DNA from: Streptomyces tropicalis
Lineage (GTDB): Bacteria > Actinomycetota > Actinomycetes > Streptomycetales > Streptomycetaceae
Direction of reading: 5' to 3'
DNA: 64,000 nucleotides
NCBI RefSeq assembly: GCF_029269835.1
Contig: NZ_JARJBB010000001.1
Span: forward strand, 310,001-374,000
Both the position numbers and the translations under genes were made by a program. Positions within the stretch are counted from its first letter, which is position 1. The number at the start of each line of letters is the position of its first letter. The notes below the pieces were generated by a model. The model saw only the letters and a list, made by a program, of their open reading frames with translations. It searched no databases and was not told the DNA's origin. Shown piece after piece: positions 28,930 to 37,945 of the stretch.

Positions 28930-30216
28930 TCACTTGACCACCGTCGACCAGTCCGGCGCCTGGGCCGGGTCGAGGGAGCGCAGACGCTGGAGCGTCTCCG
29001 GCTTCTGCACGTCGAGCCAGTCGGCGAGCTCCTTGAAGGACACGCACTTGACGCCCTTCTTGGTGCACACCGTCTTGACCACCTGGTCGATGGCCTTCAT
29101 GTAGATACCGCCGTTCCAGTCCTCGAAGTGGTTGCCGATGAACAGCGGCGCCCGGCTGCCGTAGTACACCCGGTTGAAGCCGGCCACGTACGAGGCGACC
29201 GTCTGCCGGAGCCACTGGGGGTACTGGGCGGCGTCGCCCTCGGTCTCGCCGCCGGACTGGTTGTAGAGGAAGTTGAAGTCCATGGACAGGCCCTGGTACT
29301 TGCCGTCCTCGTACGGGAGCATCTGGAGCGGGAAGTCCCACAGGCCGTCCTTCTTCGCCGGCCAGATCTGGAAGTCGCCCGGGGAGCTGGCGTCGTACTG
29401 CCAGCCGTAGCCCTTGAGGGCCTTCAGCAGGTTGGGCTGTCCCTCCAGGCAGGGGGCGCGGCCGCCGGCGACCTCCTTCCTGAAGTCGAAGGGGAGCGCG
29501 GGGATGTCGGTGTAGCCGGTGTTGGTCTTCCACTTCTCGACGAAGTCGTAGAACTGGTCGATCTCGCTCTTCCACTCGTCCACGCTCCAGTCGCCGCCGC
29601 CCTTGGCGCCGCAGAAGTGGCCGTTGAAGTGGGTGCCGATCTCGTTGCCCTGCTGGTAGGCCAGGCGCAGCTGCTCCAGCGTGGAGCGGATGTGCGCGTC
29701 GGTGGGGTAGCTGATCGCCGCGGAGCCCACCGGGTGCTGCGGGGGGTGGTACAGGTCCTTCTTGCTCTTGGGCAGCAGGTAGATGCCGGTGAGGAAGAAG
29801 GTCATGTGGGCGTCGTACTGCTCGGCCATCTCCCGGTAGTGGGAGAAGAGGTGGTCGTCGCCCTCCAGCGCGCCGTCCCAGGAGAAGACCACGAACTGCG
29901 GCGGCTTCTCGCCCGGCTTGAGCGGTACGGGCTTCAGCTCGCCCTTCTGCGGCCCGGTGTAGGAGGTCGAGCCGTCGCCCAGGACATGCGTCTTCCCGTC
30001 CCACGCGGGTTCCTTGGCCGCCCCCGGGGAACTGCCCTTGGGGACGCCCCGGCTGCCTGCGGACGCGGTCGGTGCGGTGGAGTCGGGCCGGGTCAGTGCC
30101 AGGAAGCCCGCCACGACCGACGCGACGACCAGGAGGGCGGCCAGCGTGACGAACTCGGGGCGGGCGATGGGGCGGGGCGGGCGGGCCTTGCGGCGGCGTC
30201 CGGATGTGGGCTTCAT
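28930..30216 (-). CDS. membrane-anchored polysaccharide deacetylase-like protein (NodB/CE4 fold)
   Basis: 428 residues from ATG 30216. A basic N-terminus and one membrane helix (VTLAALLVVASVVAGFLAL, about 23-41) anchor the enzyme outside. The catalytic domain shows FVVFSWDGALEGDDHLFSHY near 107-126 (catalytic-base and metal Asp region), MTFFLTGIYLL near 137, and the zinc motif in GNEIGTHFNGHFCG near 188-201 (H-x3-H). C-terminal motifs include FIGNHFEDWNGGIY. The family removes N-acetyl groups from glycans such as peptidoglycan or chitin-like polymers. The domain is longer than the minimal CE4 and carries two Cys pairs. Same-strand neighbours are the amidase and PBP genes. Confidence 0.82.
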   Translation of the reverse strand: MKPTSGRRRKARPPRPIARPEFVTLAALLVVASVVAGFLALTRPDSTAPTASAGSRGVPKGSSPGAAKEPAWDGKTHVLGDGSTSYTGPQKGELKPVPLKPGEKPPQFVVFSWDGALEGDDHLFSHYREMAEQYDAHMTFFLTGIYLLPKSKKDLYHPPQHPVGSAAISYPTDAHIRSTLEQLRLAYQQGNEIGTHFNGHFCGAKGGGDWSVDEWKSEIDQFYDFVEKWKTNTGYTDIPALPFDFRKEVAGGRAPCLEGQPNLLKALKGYGWQYDASSPGDFQIWPAKKDGLWDFPLQMLPYEDGKYQGLSMDFNFLYNQSGGETEGDAAQYPQWLRQTVASYVAGFNRVYYGSRAPLFIGNHFEDWNGGIYMKAIDQVVKTVCTKKGVKCVSFKELADWLDVQKPETLQRLRSLDPAQAPDWSTVVK

Positions 30217-30277
30217 GGGCGGCTCAATCTGCGTGGGAGGTGTCGGTGCGGGTGCGGTGCGGACGGGCCGCCGGCGG

Positions 30278-32698
30278 TCAGCCGGGCCGGCCCGAGGCGC
30301 CCGCCCAGATGCCGTAGGGGACGCTGTCGGCTGCCGTGCCGGCGATCCCCTTCAGGGGCAGTGGCTGGAGGCTCTTGGCCAGGTCCATGCGGTAGACGAC
30401 GACGGCGGTGGAGACGGCGTCCGCGGTGCCGACGTACCAGGCGGCGGTGTCGTCCGACGTGGTGCCGGGCTTCCCGGTCACGGCGGCCGTGGCGGGCGCC
30501 GCGGCGGCCGGGTGCGCGGAGCGGAACGCGTCGCCGAGGGCCTGTTCGACCTCCTGGGCCACCGTGGCGCCGACCGCGCGGTTGCGGGCCGGCCGGTCCA
30601 GCCGTACGGCGGAGCCGTTGCGGGTGATGCGGCGCACCGAGTAGGGCTCGGTGTGCATCCCGGCGGCCGCGAAGGTGGCGTAGCCGCCCGCCATCCGGAT
30701 GGCGCTCGGGGTCGAGTTGCCGAGGGAGAGGTCGGGCGTCTGCGGGCCGAGGCTGGAGGCGAGCAGTCCGGCCGACACGGCGGTCTGCTTGACCCGGTCC
30801 AGGCCGGTGTCCATGCCCAGCTGCATGAACGGGGTGTTCACCGACTGCGCGAGGGCCTGGCGCAGGCTGATGCGCCCGTAGGACCGGTTGCCGTCGTTGT
30901 GCGCGGCGACCTTGCGGCCGCTGCGGTCCCAGTACGGCCCCTCGGGCGTGGTGACGGGCACCGCGTCGTCGCCGTCGTAGACGGTCTCCGGCAGCACCTG
31001 CTCGCGCGGGGCGTCACGTCGCTTGGTGACGCCGTACTCGAGCCCGGCCGCGTACACGAAGGGCTGGAAGGCCGAACCGGCGGGCACGGTGGTCGCGTTG
31101 GACTCGTTGTAGCCCTGCGTGCGGTGGTCGGGGCCGCCGTAGACGGCGAGGATCCGGCCGTCGTCGCTCACCGAGGCCGCGCCGTAGTGCGCGGTCCTGG
31201 CGGCGGTCGCGTCGGTGGTGCGGGCCTTCTTGCGGGCCCGGGTGACGGCGTCGGTGAGCGCGTTCTCCCGCTTGCGGTCGAAGGTGGTGTAGATCTGGTA
31301 GCCGCCGAGGTCGAACTGCTGGTCCGACAGGTGCGCGGTCTTCCTGGCGTACTGCGAGGCCACCTCGACCAGGTAGTCGCTCTGCCGGCCGGTGTCGTAG
31401 AGCGGGTTCCTCCTGAGCGGCTCGGGGAAGGTCGTGTAGGTGGCGCGCTCGGCCGGCGACAGCTTGCCGATCTTGACCATCCGGTCCAGGATCCAGTTCC
31501 ACCGCTCCACCGCGCGGGCGTGGTTGGCCTTGTTCAGGGTGGGGTCGTAGAGGCCGGCGCCCTTGAGCAGGGAGGCGAGGAAGGCGGCCTGCCCGGCGTT
31601 GAGCTTGCTCACGTCCTTGCCGTAGTAGGCCTGGGCGGCGCGCTGGATGCCGTAGGTGCCGCGGCCGAACCAGCTGGTGTTGAGGTAGCCCTCGAGGATC
31701 TGGTCCTTGCTCATCCGGTTGTCGAGCTTGAGGGCGATCATGGCCTCGGTGAACTTCCGGCCGACCGTCTGGTTCTGGGTCAGGTAGACGTTCTTCACGT
31801 ACTGCTGGGTGATGGTGGAGCCGCCCTGGGTGTCGCCCTCGCCGACCGTGCGCCACAGGGCGCGCGTGAGGCCCTTGAAGGAGATGCCGGGATCGCTGTA
31901 GAAGCTCTCGTTCTCCGCGGCCAGCACCGCCCAGCGCACGTCCTGGGGTATGTCCTTCAGCGGCATGGCCTGGCGCTGCACCCAGCCGGTGCGGGCCATG
32001 GGCGTGCCGTCGGACCAGAAGTAGACGTTGTCCTGCTGGGTGGCGTAGGCGTTCAGGTTCTGCGGGATGTCGGTGGCGGCGTAGGCGACGGCGAGGAACG
32101 CCCCGCTCAGGCCGACGGACGCCAGGACGGCGCCCAGCCACTGCCGCCAGGAGGGGACCCAGCGGCGCCAGCCGTCGCGGCCCGGGCGCGGGTACGCCGG
32201 CTTCAGGCGGCGGGCGTAGGGCGCGAGGCGCCGGGCGTGGGGGGCGAGCGGGCGGACGAGCGGCGCGCAGCGCTCCGCCACCGCGGCGGCCGCCCGGGTC
32301 ACGGCCGGGGGCAGTGCCGGACCGCGGCGCTCCGAGCGGCGCGCGGTGCGGGCGCCCACCGGCCGCGGCATGACCCGCAGTTGCATGGTGGCGTCGGGCG
32401 CGCCGGCGTCGGGGTCACCGGCGGACCGGTCCGCCGCCCCGGCCTCCGAGGCCTTCGCCGCCTTGGCCGCCTTCGCCCGGCGCAGCGCCTCGACATTGAG
32501 CTGCATGGTGGCGTCGGGCCTCGGCGTGGCGCCCTTCAGCGCGTCGCCGACCTTGAGCTGCATGGTGACGTCCGGCGGTACGGGCGGCCCGGCCCGGCCG
32601 TCGTCCGGACTCTCCGTACGGCGCAGCCGTTTCGGCGCGGCCCGGCGCGCACGCCGGCCGTCCTCCGAGGGGCCCGCCCCCTGCCCTTCCTCGGTCAC
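30278..32698 (-). CDS. class A penicillin-binding protein with altered transpeptidase motifs
   Basis: 806 residues from GTG 32698, preceded by GGAGGGAG. A ~185-residue basic cytoplasmic tail has three copies of D-x-T-M-Q-L-x-V (Thr45, Thr64, Thr104). One transmembrane helix (about 187-208) follows. The GT51 glycosyltransferase domain (about 235-420) keeps AAENESFYSDPG, GGSTITQQYVKN and ILEGYLNTSWFG, so polymerisation of lipid II looks intact. In the transpeptidase domain the usual S-x-x-K reads SAFQ (Ser542, Gln545) and K-T-G reads KPG (Lys743), while S-x-N (SVN, Ser619) is kept. Transpeptidation may be lost or changed. An excellent promoter lies about 110 bp upstream. Confidence 0.88.
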   Translation of the reverse strand: MTEEGQGAGPSEDGRRARRAAPKRLRRTESPDDGRAGPPVPPDVTMQLKVGDALKGATPRPDATMQLNVEALRRAKAAKAAKASEAGAADRSAGDPDAGAPDATMQLRVMPRPVGARTARRSERRGPALPPAVTRAAAAVAERCAPLVRPLAPHARRLAPYARRLKPAYPRPGRDGWRRWVPSWRQWLGAVLASVGLSGAFLAVAYAATDIPQNLNAYATQQDNVYFWSDGTPMARTGWVQRQAMPLKDIPQDVRWAVLAAENESFYSDPGISFKGLTRALWRTVGEGDTQGGSTITQQYVKNVYLTQNQTVGRKFTEAMIALKLDNRMSKDQILEGYLNTSWFGRGTYGIQRAAQAYYGKDVSKLNAGQAAFLASLLKGAGLYDPTLNKANHARAVERWNWILDRMVKIGKLSPAERATYTTFPEPLRRNPLYDTGRQSDYLVEVASQYARKTAHLSDQQFDLGGYQIYTTFDRKRENALTDAVTRARKKARTTDATAARTAHYGAASVSDDGRILAVYGGPDHRTQGYNESNATTVPAGSAFQPFVYAAGLEYGVTKRRDAPREQVLPETVYDGDDAVPVTTPEGPYWDRSGRKVAAHNDGNRSYGRISLRQALAQSVNTPFMQLGMDTGLDRVKQTAVSAGLLASSLGPQTPDLSLGNSTPSAIRMAGGYATFAAAGMHTEPYSVRRITRNGSAVRLDRPARNRAVGATVAQEVEQALGDAFRSAHPAAAAPATAAVTGKPGTTSDDTAAWYVGTADAVSTAVVVYRMDLAKSLQPLPLKGIAGTAADSVPYGIWAGASGRPG

Positions 32699-32804
32699 GA
32701 CTGAGTCTCCCTCCGCACTCCGTCTTGCTCGCGCGGGTCGACACAGCCGCCGCAGAAGCGGCCGCCAGCCCCCTGGTCATCAGCGGCCTCGCGCCCCTCG
32801 CGGC

Positions 32805-32832
32805 ACTATAGTAATATCAGCGATCTTTTCAA
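32805..32832 (-). promoter_or_regulatory. near-consensus vegetative promoter for the PBP gene
   Basis: On the minus strand TTGAAA (32832-32827) and TATAGT (32810-32805) are separated by 16 bp, in an unusually AT-rich patch for this genome. It points at the PBP start 107 bp away and implies strong housekeeping-sigma transcription. Confidence 0.7.
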
Positions 32833-32916
32833 TTTCTCCGCACAAGAACTGGACAGAAACCATCACATGGGAAGCATGGAGCCTGTGTGTCCGGTCACGC
32901 CCGCTAATCTGAGGCC

Positions 32917-33135
32917 ATGCCTCGCTACGAGTACCGCTGCCGGACCTGCGGCGACACCTTCGAACTGAGCCGTCCGATGGCGGAGTCGTCCGCTCCGGCC
33001 GCCTGCCCCGCGGGCCACGGCGACACGGTAAAACTTCTGTCCACGGTCGCCGTGGGCGGCGCGGCGTCCGCGCCGTCGGCCGCACCCCGCGCCGGTGGCG
33101 GGGGCGGCTGCTGCGGCGGCGGCTGCTGCGGCTGA
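32917..33135 (+). CDS. FmdB-family zinc ribbon protein
   Basis: 72 residues from ATG 32917. The N-terminus MPRYEYRCRTCGDTFELSRPM with CRTC at 8-11, followed by ACPAGH near 29-34, is the FmdB/putative regulatory zinc ribbon. The second knuckle has only one clear Cys plus His. The tail is Gly-rich and ends GGCCGGGCCG, adding four more cysteines that might bind metal. TAATCT (32905-32910) sits six nt before the ATG, so the message may be leaderless, although GAGG overlaps the same interval. Soluble; function unknown beyond the amidase-operon regulator annotation of the family. Confidence 0.85.
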   Translation: MPRYEYRCRTCGDTFELSRPMAESSAPAACPAGHGDTVKLLSTVAVGGAASAPSAAPRAGGGGGCCGGGCCG

Positions 33136-33154
33136 GGCCGTTCCGTCCCGCGGG

Positions 33155-33973
33155 TCACTGCTCCCGGCGGCGCGCCGCGCTCAGGAACTCCCGGACGATC
33201 CGCTCGCCGGCCTGCACCCCGCGCTCGGGCAGCGCGGCGACGGTGGGGGACGTCCAGCCGGCGTCCGCGAGTTCGCCGTGGCCCGGCCGCCAGCCCCGGT
33301 CCACGGCCAGCAGCAGATCGGCGTCCAGCAGCGAGTCCCCGGCGCCGAGCGTGAGGGCGGCCCCGGTGCGGCGTGCGACCTCCCGCACGGCCGCGCTCTT
33401 GGTGAGCGGCCGGGGCACGGCGTAGAGCTTGCGGCCCTGCAGGGACACCGTCCAGCCGCGCGGCTCCGCCCACGCCTGGAGTTCCTTCACCCAGTCCCCG
33501 GGCAGCAGTTCGCGCTCCACGACCAGGTAGGCGAACAGGTCCTCGGCGGTGCGGTGCTTGCGCGCCCACGCCGGGTCGGCGCTGTGCAGCAGATGTCCGC
33601 GCACCTCCTCCAGGGACGCGCACTCACGGGCCAGCCGCGCGGTCACCTGCCGGTGCCAGTCCCGGTCCGACTCCCCGTCCACCAGCAGGTGGCCGCCGTT
33701 GGCGCAGATCGCGTAGCCCGGTGCCGGGCCGGGCAGGTTGATGCGCAGGTACTGCTTGCGGGTGCGGGTCGTGGCCGGCACGAACACCGCCGCGTCGGCG
33801 AGTTCGGTGAGCAGTCCGGCCGCCGACTCCGTCATGTAGGACAGGGGGCGGCTCTCGTGCACCTCGACGCAGAGCAGCCGGGGTGCCCGCGCGTCCGGCA
33901 TGGTCAGCGACAGGGCCGCGGCCGAGTAGATGAGCGTGCGGTCGAGGTCGCTGGCCACCAGCACGGGGGTCAC
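33155..33973 (-). CDS. HAD-family phosphatase of the Ter biosynthetic operon
   Basis: 272 residues from GTG 33973. The GTG overlaps the TGA of the upstream gene (GTGA), so translation is coupled. The HAD motifs are LVASDLDRTLIYSAAA (nucleophile Asp8, Asp10), VPATTRTRKQY near 66-76 (motif II Thr), Lys in RPLTKSAAVREVA, and LGAGDSLLDADLLLAVD near 216-232 (motif IV). A C2-type cap lies between motifs II and III, as in COF-like or sugar phosphatases. In Ter systems this HAD protein is a conserved partner of the PRTase/TRSP proteins and probably dephosphorylates the pathway product or an intermediate. The substrate is unknown. Confidence 0.87.
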   Translation of the reverse strand: MTPVLVASDLDRTLIYSAAALSLTMPDARAPRLLCVEVHESRPLSYMTESAAGLLTELADAAVFVPATTRTRKQYLRINLPGPAPGYAICANGGHLLVDGESDRDWHRQVTARLARECASLEEVRGHLLHSADPAWARKHRTAEDLFAYLVVERELLPGDWVKELQAWAEPRGWTVSLQGRKLYAVPRPLTKSAAVREVARRTGAALTLGAGDSLLDADLLLAVDRGWRPGHGELADAGWTSPTVAALPERGVQAGERIVREFLSAARRREQ

Positions 33974-36504
33974 CGGGCCACCGCCCGGCCGTCGGCGCCG
34001 GTCGCCCCGCGCGTGAAACGGGGGTGGATCAGGCCCACGCAGGTGTAGGGCAGTTCACCGACCTCCTCGACCGGCACCCCGCGCTGCTCGGCGAGCAGGC
34101 GCACATGGTCCAGGTCGGCGCCCGCCCCGGCCCGCGCCAGGATCTTCCAGGGCACCCGGCGCAGCAGGACCCGGGTGGTCTCGCCGACCCCGGGCTTGAC
34201 GAGGTTCACGTCGTGGATGCCGTACTCCTCGCTGATGCGCTCCACGGCCGCCCAGCCCTCCCAGGTCGGGGTGCGGTCCGCGGACAGCAGTTCCTTGACC
34301 GCCGTGCCGACCTCCGCCGCGACCTCCGCGAAGCGGGCGGAGACGGTGTCGAGGAAGACCGGCGACACGTCGGCGCCGGCGAGTTCGCGGTAGAACTTCG
34401 CGCCGTGGAAGTCGTCCGGGCCGACCAGGTCCGCGCGCAGCACGGTCCGCGAGATCAGGCCGGAGACGGTGGAGTTGAGGCAGGCGGAGGGGATCAGGAA
34501 GTCCTCGCGGGTGCCGTAGGTCCGCACGCATCCGCCCGGGTCGGCGAGGACCGCGATCTCCGGGTCGAAGCCGGTGACGCCCTCGGCCCGCTCGAAGTCC
34601 CTGATCGCGTCGGTGAGTTCGCGGGTGATGGCGCCCTTGCCGGTCCAGCCGTCGACGAAGACCACGTCCGAGGGGTCGTACCGGCGGGACAGCCAGCGCA
34701 GCGCGTTGGCGTCGATGCCGCGGCCGCGCACGATGGAGACCGCGTAGTGCGGCAGGTCCAGCCCGTGCCGGTCCAGCGCCCACCGGCGCATCAGCACACC
34801 GACCGGGGTGCCGGCGCGGGCCAGCGACACCAGGACGGGACGCGGGGACCGCTCGGCGAGGACCGTCTCGGTGACCACGCCCACCGCCCGCGCGATCCGG
34901 GCCGCCGAGGCGTCCAGGGCGGCGTGGAAGAGCCCCTGGTAGCGCTCGCTGGGCTGGTACTCCACCGGGAGCGACTCGGCGTAGTGCGCGCCGCCGCCCT
35001 GGATGGCCTCCTCGCGCTCCTCGGTCGGCGCCTCCAGCGTCACGTCCGAGAGGTCCTGGAGCAGCCAGCCGACCTCCTCGGGCGCGTACGAGGAGAAGGC
35101 GGGGCCGCGCAGCGGCTCGGGCAGCATGGAGGGCCTTTCGGGGGCGGAGTGGGAGCCGGACGGGCCGGGCACGTGGGACGGCACGACCGCGAGCAGGACG
35201 TGCGGGGTGTGCGCGGCGAGCCGGTCCAGCAGGCCGCCGGCCGCGTGCAGGGCGGGGGTGTCGCCGGCCGAGTCGACGACGGCGACGACCGCGTCGAAGC
35301 CCGCCCCGGCCACGTTGTAGGCGTAGCGGTCCCCGGGCCCGTCGGCCGGGTCGTCGTGGGCCGGGAAGACCAGGCGGCTGCGGATCGCGTAGCCCGGGTC
35401 GTCGACCGCGAGGACCGGGGAGCGGGTGGTGGTGGAGAAGCGCACCTCGGCGGGGACGGTCTGTTCCAGGGCGCAGGCGATCCGCAGCGGCGCGTACATC
35501 AGCTCCTCGAAGCCGAGGACCAGGATCCGGCCGGCGTCCGCGGGCAGCGCCGCGGCGATCGGCGCGGCCAGGCCGGGCAGGGCCCGCTCCAGCCGCTCCC
35601 GGTGCGCGGGCGTGAAGCCGTGCCGTCCGCCGTCGGGCAGGTCCCGCGGCCAGGGCAGCCCGACACGGGCGACCCGCCCGCGGGAGCGCTGTGCGGGCAC
35701 GCCCGCCTCCGGCCGGGCGGCGGGCGCCCCGGGCACGGGGTCCGGCCCCGCGGAATCCGGCTGCCGGGGGTCCTGAGGTGCCGGCCGCTCGTGCCGGGCC
35801 ACCAGTTCCCGGCCTCTCTCCAGGACGTCCTCCGGCAACCGCACCGTCCCGGAGGCGGCCGCCACCAGGTCCACGCGGGCGCCGAGCCCGCGGGCGAAGT
35901 CGGTGAGCCGGGCCGTGTCGGCGGCGGAGCGCATGTCGACCAGGGCGACCACGACGTACCGGCCGCGCGGGTGGCGCGCGTGCAGGTCGCGGATGGTGTT
36001 CAGCACGGTGTTGCCGGTGGAGAACTCGTCGTCGACGAGGACCAGCGGCCCGTCCCCGGACAGCAGCGCGGGGTCCTCCGGCAGCAGCAGGTGCGAGGTG
36101 GCGTGCGAGTGGGCCTCCTCGAAGCCGCCCGCCGGGGCGACACCGGGGACCGGGCGGCGGGTGGAGTGCAGGCAGGGCGCGAGGCCGAGGCCGTCGGCGA
36201 CCGAGTGGCCGAGCCCGGTGGCGGTCTCCGCGTAGCCGAGGACGACGGCCCGGGCCGCCTCCTCCTCGCCCAGCAGGGCACGCACCCGGCGGCCGAGGGC
36301 GACCCCGTGGCCGTGGACCACGGCCGGCGACTGGGGGACGTGTTTGCCGAGCACGTGGGAGACGAGCAGGTGCGCCCGCCTGGGGTTGCGGCGCAGCGCC
36401 AGCCCCAGCAGGTCCGTCAGCCCGTCGTCGCCGTCGAGTGCGACGCCGAGCCGCTCGGCGACCCAGGTGCCGGACCAGACCCCGTTGTTCACTGCGTGGT
36501 TCAT
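33970..36504 (-). CDS. PRTase-TRSP-StiP-PELOTA fusion protein of the Ter biosynthetic operon
   Basis: 844 residues from ATG 36504, preceded by AGGGAA. Part 1 (about 1-230) is a phosphoribosyltransferase with the PRPP loop LVLVDDEFSTGNTVLNTI near 154-171. A Pro-rich linker follows near 237-270. The TRSP-like region (about 280-440) contains RILVLGFEELMYAPLRIA. The second half (about 480-760) is the StiP/PRTase_1 domain with VLVSLARAGTPVGVLMRR and a second loop VVFVDGWTGKGAITREL. The last ~80 residues are a PELOTA-type RNA-binding-like domain. In many genomes these are two proteins; here they are one chain. The family is predicted to make or transfer a ribosyl-containing metabolite in tellurite/stress modules. 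Confidence 0.88.
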   Translation of the reverse strand: MNHAVNNGVWSGTWVAERLGVALDGDDGLTDLLGLALRRNPRRAHLLVSHVLGKHVPQSPAVVHGHGVALGRRVRALLGEEEAARAVVLGYAETATGLGHSVADGLGLAPCLHSTRRPVPGVAPAGGFEEAHSHATSHLLLPEDPALLSGDGPLVLVDDEFSTGNTVLNTIRDLHARHPRGRYVVVALVDMRSAADTARLTDFARGLGARVDLVAAASGTVRLPEDVLERGRELVARHERPAPQDPRQPDSAGPDPVPGAPAARPEAGVPAQRSRGRVARVGLPWPRDLPDGGRHGFTPAHRERLERALPGLAAPIAAALPADAGRILVLGFEELMYAPLRIACALEQTVPAEVRFSTTTRSPVLAVDDPGYAIRSRLVFPAHDDPADGPGDRYAYNVAGAGFDAVVAVVDSAGDTPALHAAGGLLDRLAAHTPHVLLAVVPSHVPGPSGSHSAPERPSMLPEPLRGPAFSSYAPEEVGWLLQDLSDVTLEAPTEEREEAIQGGGAHYAESLPVEYQPSERYQGLFHAALDASAARIARAVGVVTETVLAERSPRPVLVSLARAGTPVGVLMRRWALDRHGLDLPHYAVSIVRGRGIDANALRWLSRRYDPSDVVFVDGWTGKGAITRELTDAIRDFERAEGVTGFDPEIAVLADPGGCVRTYGTREDFLIPSACLNSTVSGLISRTVLRADLVGPDDFHGAKFYRELAGADVSPVFLDTVSARFAEVAAEVGTAVKELLSADRTPTWEGWAAVERISEEYGIHDVNLVKPGVGETTRVLLRRVPWKILARAGAGADLDHVRLLAEQRGVPVEEVGELPYTCVGLIHPRFTRGATGADGRAVAR

Positions 36505-36526
36505 GCGTTCCCTGTGGTGTGCGTGG

Positions 36527-37735
36527 TCAGCCGGGTATGCCGGCGGCGAGGAGTTCCACGAAGCCGACGTCCTCGCGGGCGACGCCGAACACCTCGGCGC
36601 GCAGCATGGTGCGCTCCGCCCAGGCGCGGTGCGGCTTCACCTCGTTCATCTTGTTCGTGTACACGGACCGCATCACGCCTCCCCCGCCGCGCTCCGGCCG
36701 CAGGATGTCCTCGGCGTCACTGAACTCCTCGTGGCTGACGACGGACAGCGCGTGCACGGGCAGCACGTGCGAGGGGTGGATGCAGGTCTTGCCCAGCAGC
36801 CCGTTGGCCTGGTCCAGGGAGATCTCCCGCAGCAGCCCGTCCATCGCGTGCTCGATCAGTCTCTCCCTCAGCCCGACCGCCTGCACCTCCAGGAACGGGC
36901 TCTGCCGCAACTGCGGCTTGAACATGCGCTCCGGTGCCCGGAAGTACTCCCACACCGGGCCCGTCACGGTGAACCCGGTACCGTCGGCGCGCCCCAGCAT
37001 GTTCACCACGTCGGCGATCACGGAGGCGACGATCTGGACGTCGTAGGCGGTCATGTCGGGCGCCCGGCGCAGGCCGTAGGAGGAGCAGAAGTCGGTGACG
37101 CCCAGGCGCAGCGCGAGGACCCGGTCCCGGTACTTGCCGACGGCGCGGAGGATGCCCTCCAGGGTCTCCACGCGCGACTCGCGGTAGAGCAGCTCGGGCG
37201 ACTCCAGCACCGGCATGGCGAACAGCCGCCGGCCGGAGGACGCCTCGGCGCCCTGGAGCGCCTCCAGGAAGGGGACGCCCCGCTCCTCGGTGAACTTCGG
37301 CAGGACGAAGCCGGACAGCAGCCGCACGGAGGGGCCGAGTCGGCGCACCAGGTCGGGGATCTGCTCGGGCGTGCGCACCCGGACGAACAGCAGCGGCACG
37401 CCGCCCCCGGGGGCGTCGGCACCGTCGGGGCGGCCGGGGCCGTCGACCGGGAACCGCCCGGCCAGGTCGGCGAACTGGCGGACCAGGTTCTCCTCGCCGT
37501 GCACCACGTCCGCGTCGTCGATCGAGTCCTCCAGGCACAGCACCATCGACACCACGCCGCGCCCGGCCTGCTTGACGACGTCGTCGGCGAGCCTGGGCCG
37601 CGTGGCCGGGCTGTAGAGCGTGGCCCCGAGGGCCGAGGACAGCAGCCGGGCCGGGGCGTCCGCGGTGAAGGCGCACGGCTCCCGGTGGAAGAGACGCCGG
37701 CGCGTCTCGGGGGCGATGTGCCCGAAGTGACGCAT
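36527..37735 (-). CDS. HpcH/HpaI-CitE-like TIM-barrel C-C bond lyase of the Ter operon
   Basis: 402 residues from ATG 37735, with GGGGGAG six nt upstream. The TIM-barrel lyase family shows LGATLYSPATRP near 35, VVSMVLCLEDSIDDADV near 60-76, LLFVRVRTPEQ near 115, LSGFVLPKFTEERG near 137, AMPVLESPELLY near 170, and the acidic metal ligand in RLGVTDFCSSYGLRR near 207. Late motifs include GKTCIHPSHVLPVHALS. Homologues sit beside TerD, PRTase/TRSP and HAD genes in Ter operons and are thought to cleave or form a C-C bond in the unknown metabolite pathway. It is the first gene of the leftward operon (22-bp gap to the next). Confidence 0.86.
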   Translation of the reverse strand: MRHFGHIAPETRRRLFHREPCAFTADAPARLLSSALGATLYSPATRPRLADDVVKQAGRGVVSMVLCLEDSIDDADVVHGEENLVRQFADLAGRFPVDGPGRPDGADAPGGGVPLLFVRVRTPEQIPDLVRRLGPSVRLLSGFVLPKFTEERGVPFLEALQGAEASSGRRLFAMPVLESPELLYRESRVETLEGILRAVGKYRDRVLALRLGVTDFCSSYGLRRAPDMTAYDVQIVASVIADVVNMLGRADGTGFTVTGPVWEYFRAPERMFKPQLRQSPFLEVQAVGLRERLIEHAMDGLLREISLDQANGLLGKTCIHPSHVLPVHALSVVSHEEFSDAEDILRPERGGGGVMRSVYTNKMNEVKPHRAWAERTMLRAEVFGVAREDVGFVELLAAGIPG

Positions 37736-37945
37736 GGATCTCCCCCGTGCTGGCGTAGGCGGCCGCCGAAAACCGTCGCAGTGTGGCCGGTAATAGTACG
37801 TAGAAATCCATGTCGGGGGTTCCGGCCGGGCATGAATTCCTGGTAACCGGGCCATGTCGGCGCGCTGTTCACCGTCGTGTACCCGGCCGGGCGGCGGTCC
37901 ACCCCCGCGTTGTCGTGACCAGGACCGAGAAGGCAGGATGACCGC
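37736..37945. promoter_or_regulatory. divergent promoter region of the Ter module
   Basis: This 210-bp interval separates the leftward lyase-PRTase-HAD operon from the rightward TerD gene and must hold both promoters. It contains an AT-rich patch, TAATAGTACGTAGAAAT at about 37791-37807, unusual against the GC background and a likely promoter core. No perfect operator palindrome is obvious. Confidence 0.45.

Noticed and set aside
33970..36504. Two separate genes (PRTase-TRSP and StiP-PELOTA) fused by an assembly error
   Set aside because: The frame is open without interruption through the linker and no internal start with a ribosome-binding site near the boundary is needed; a single fused gene explains the sequence best.
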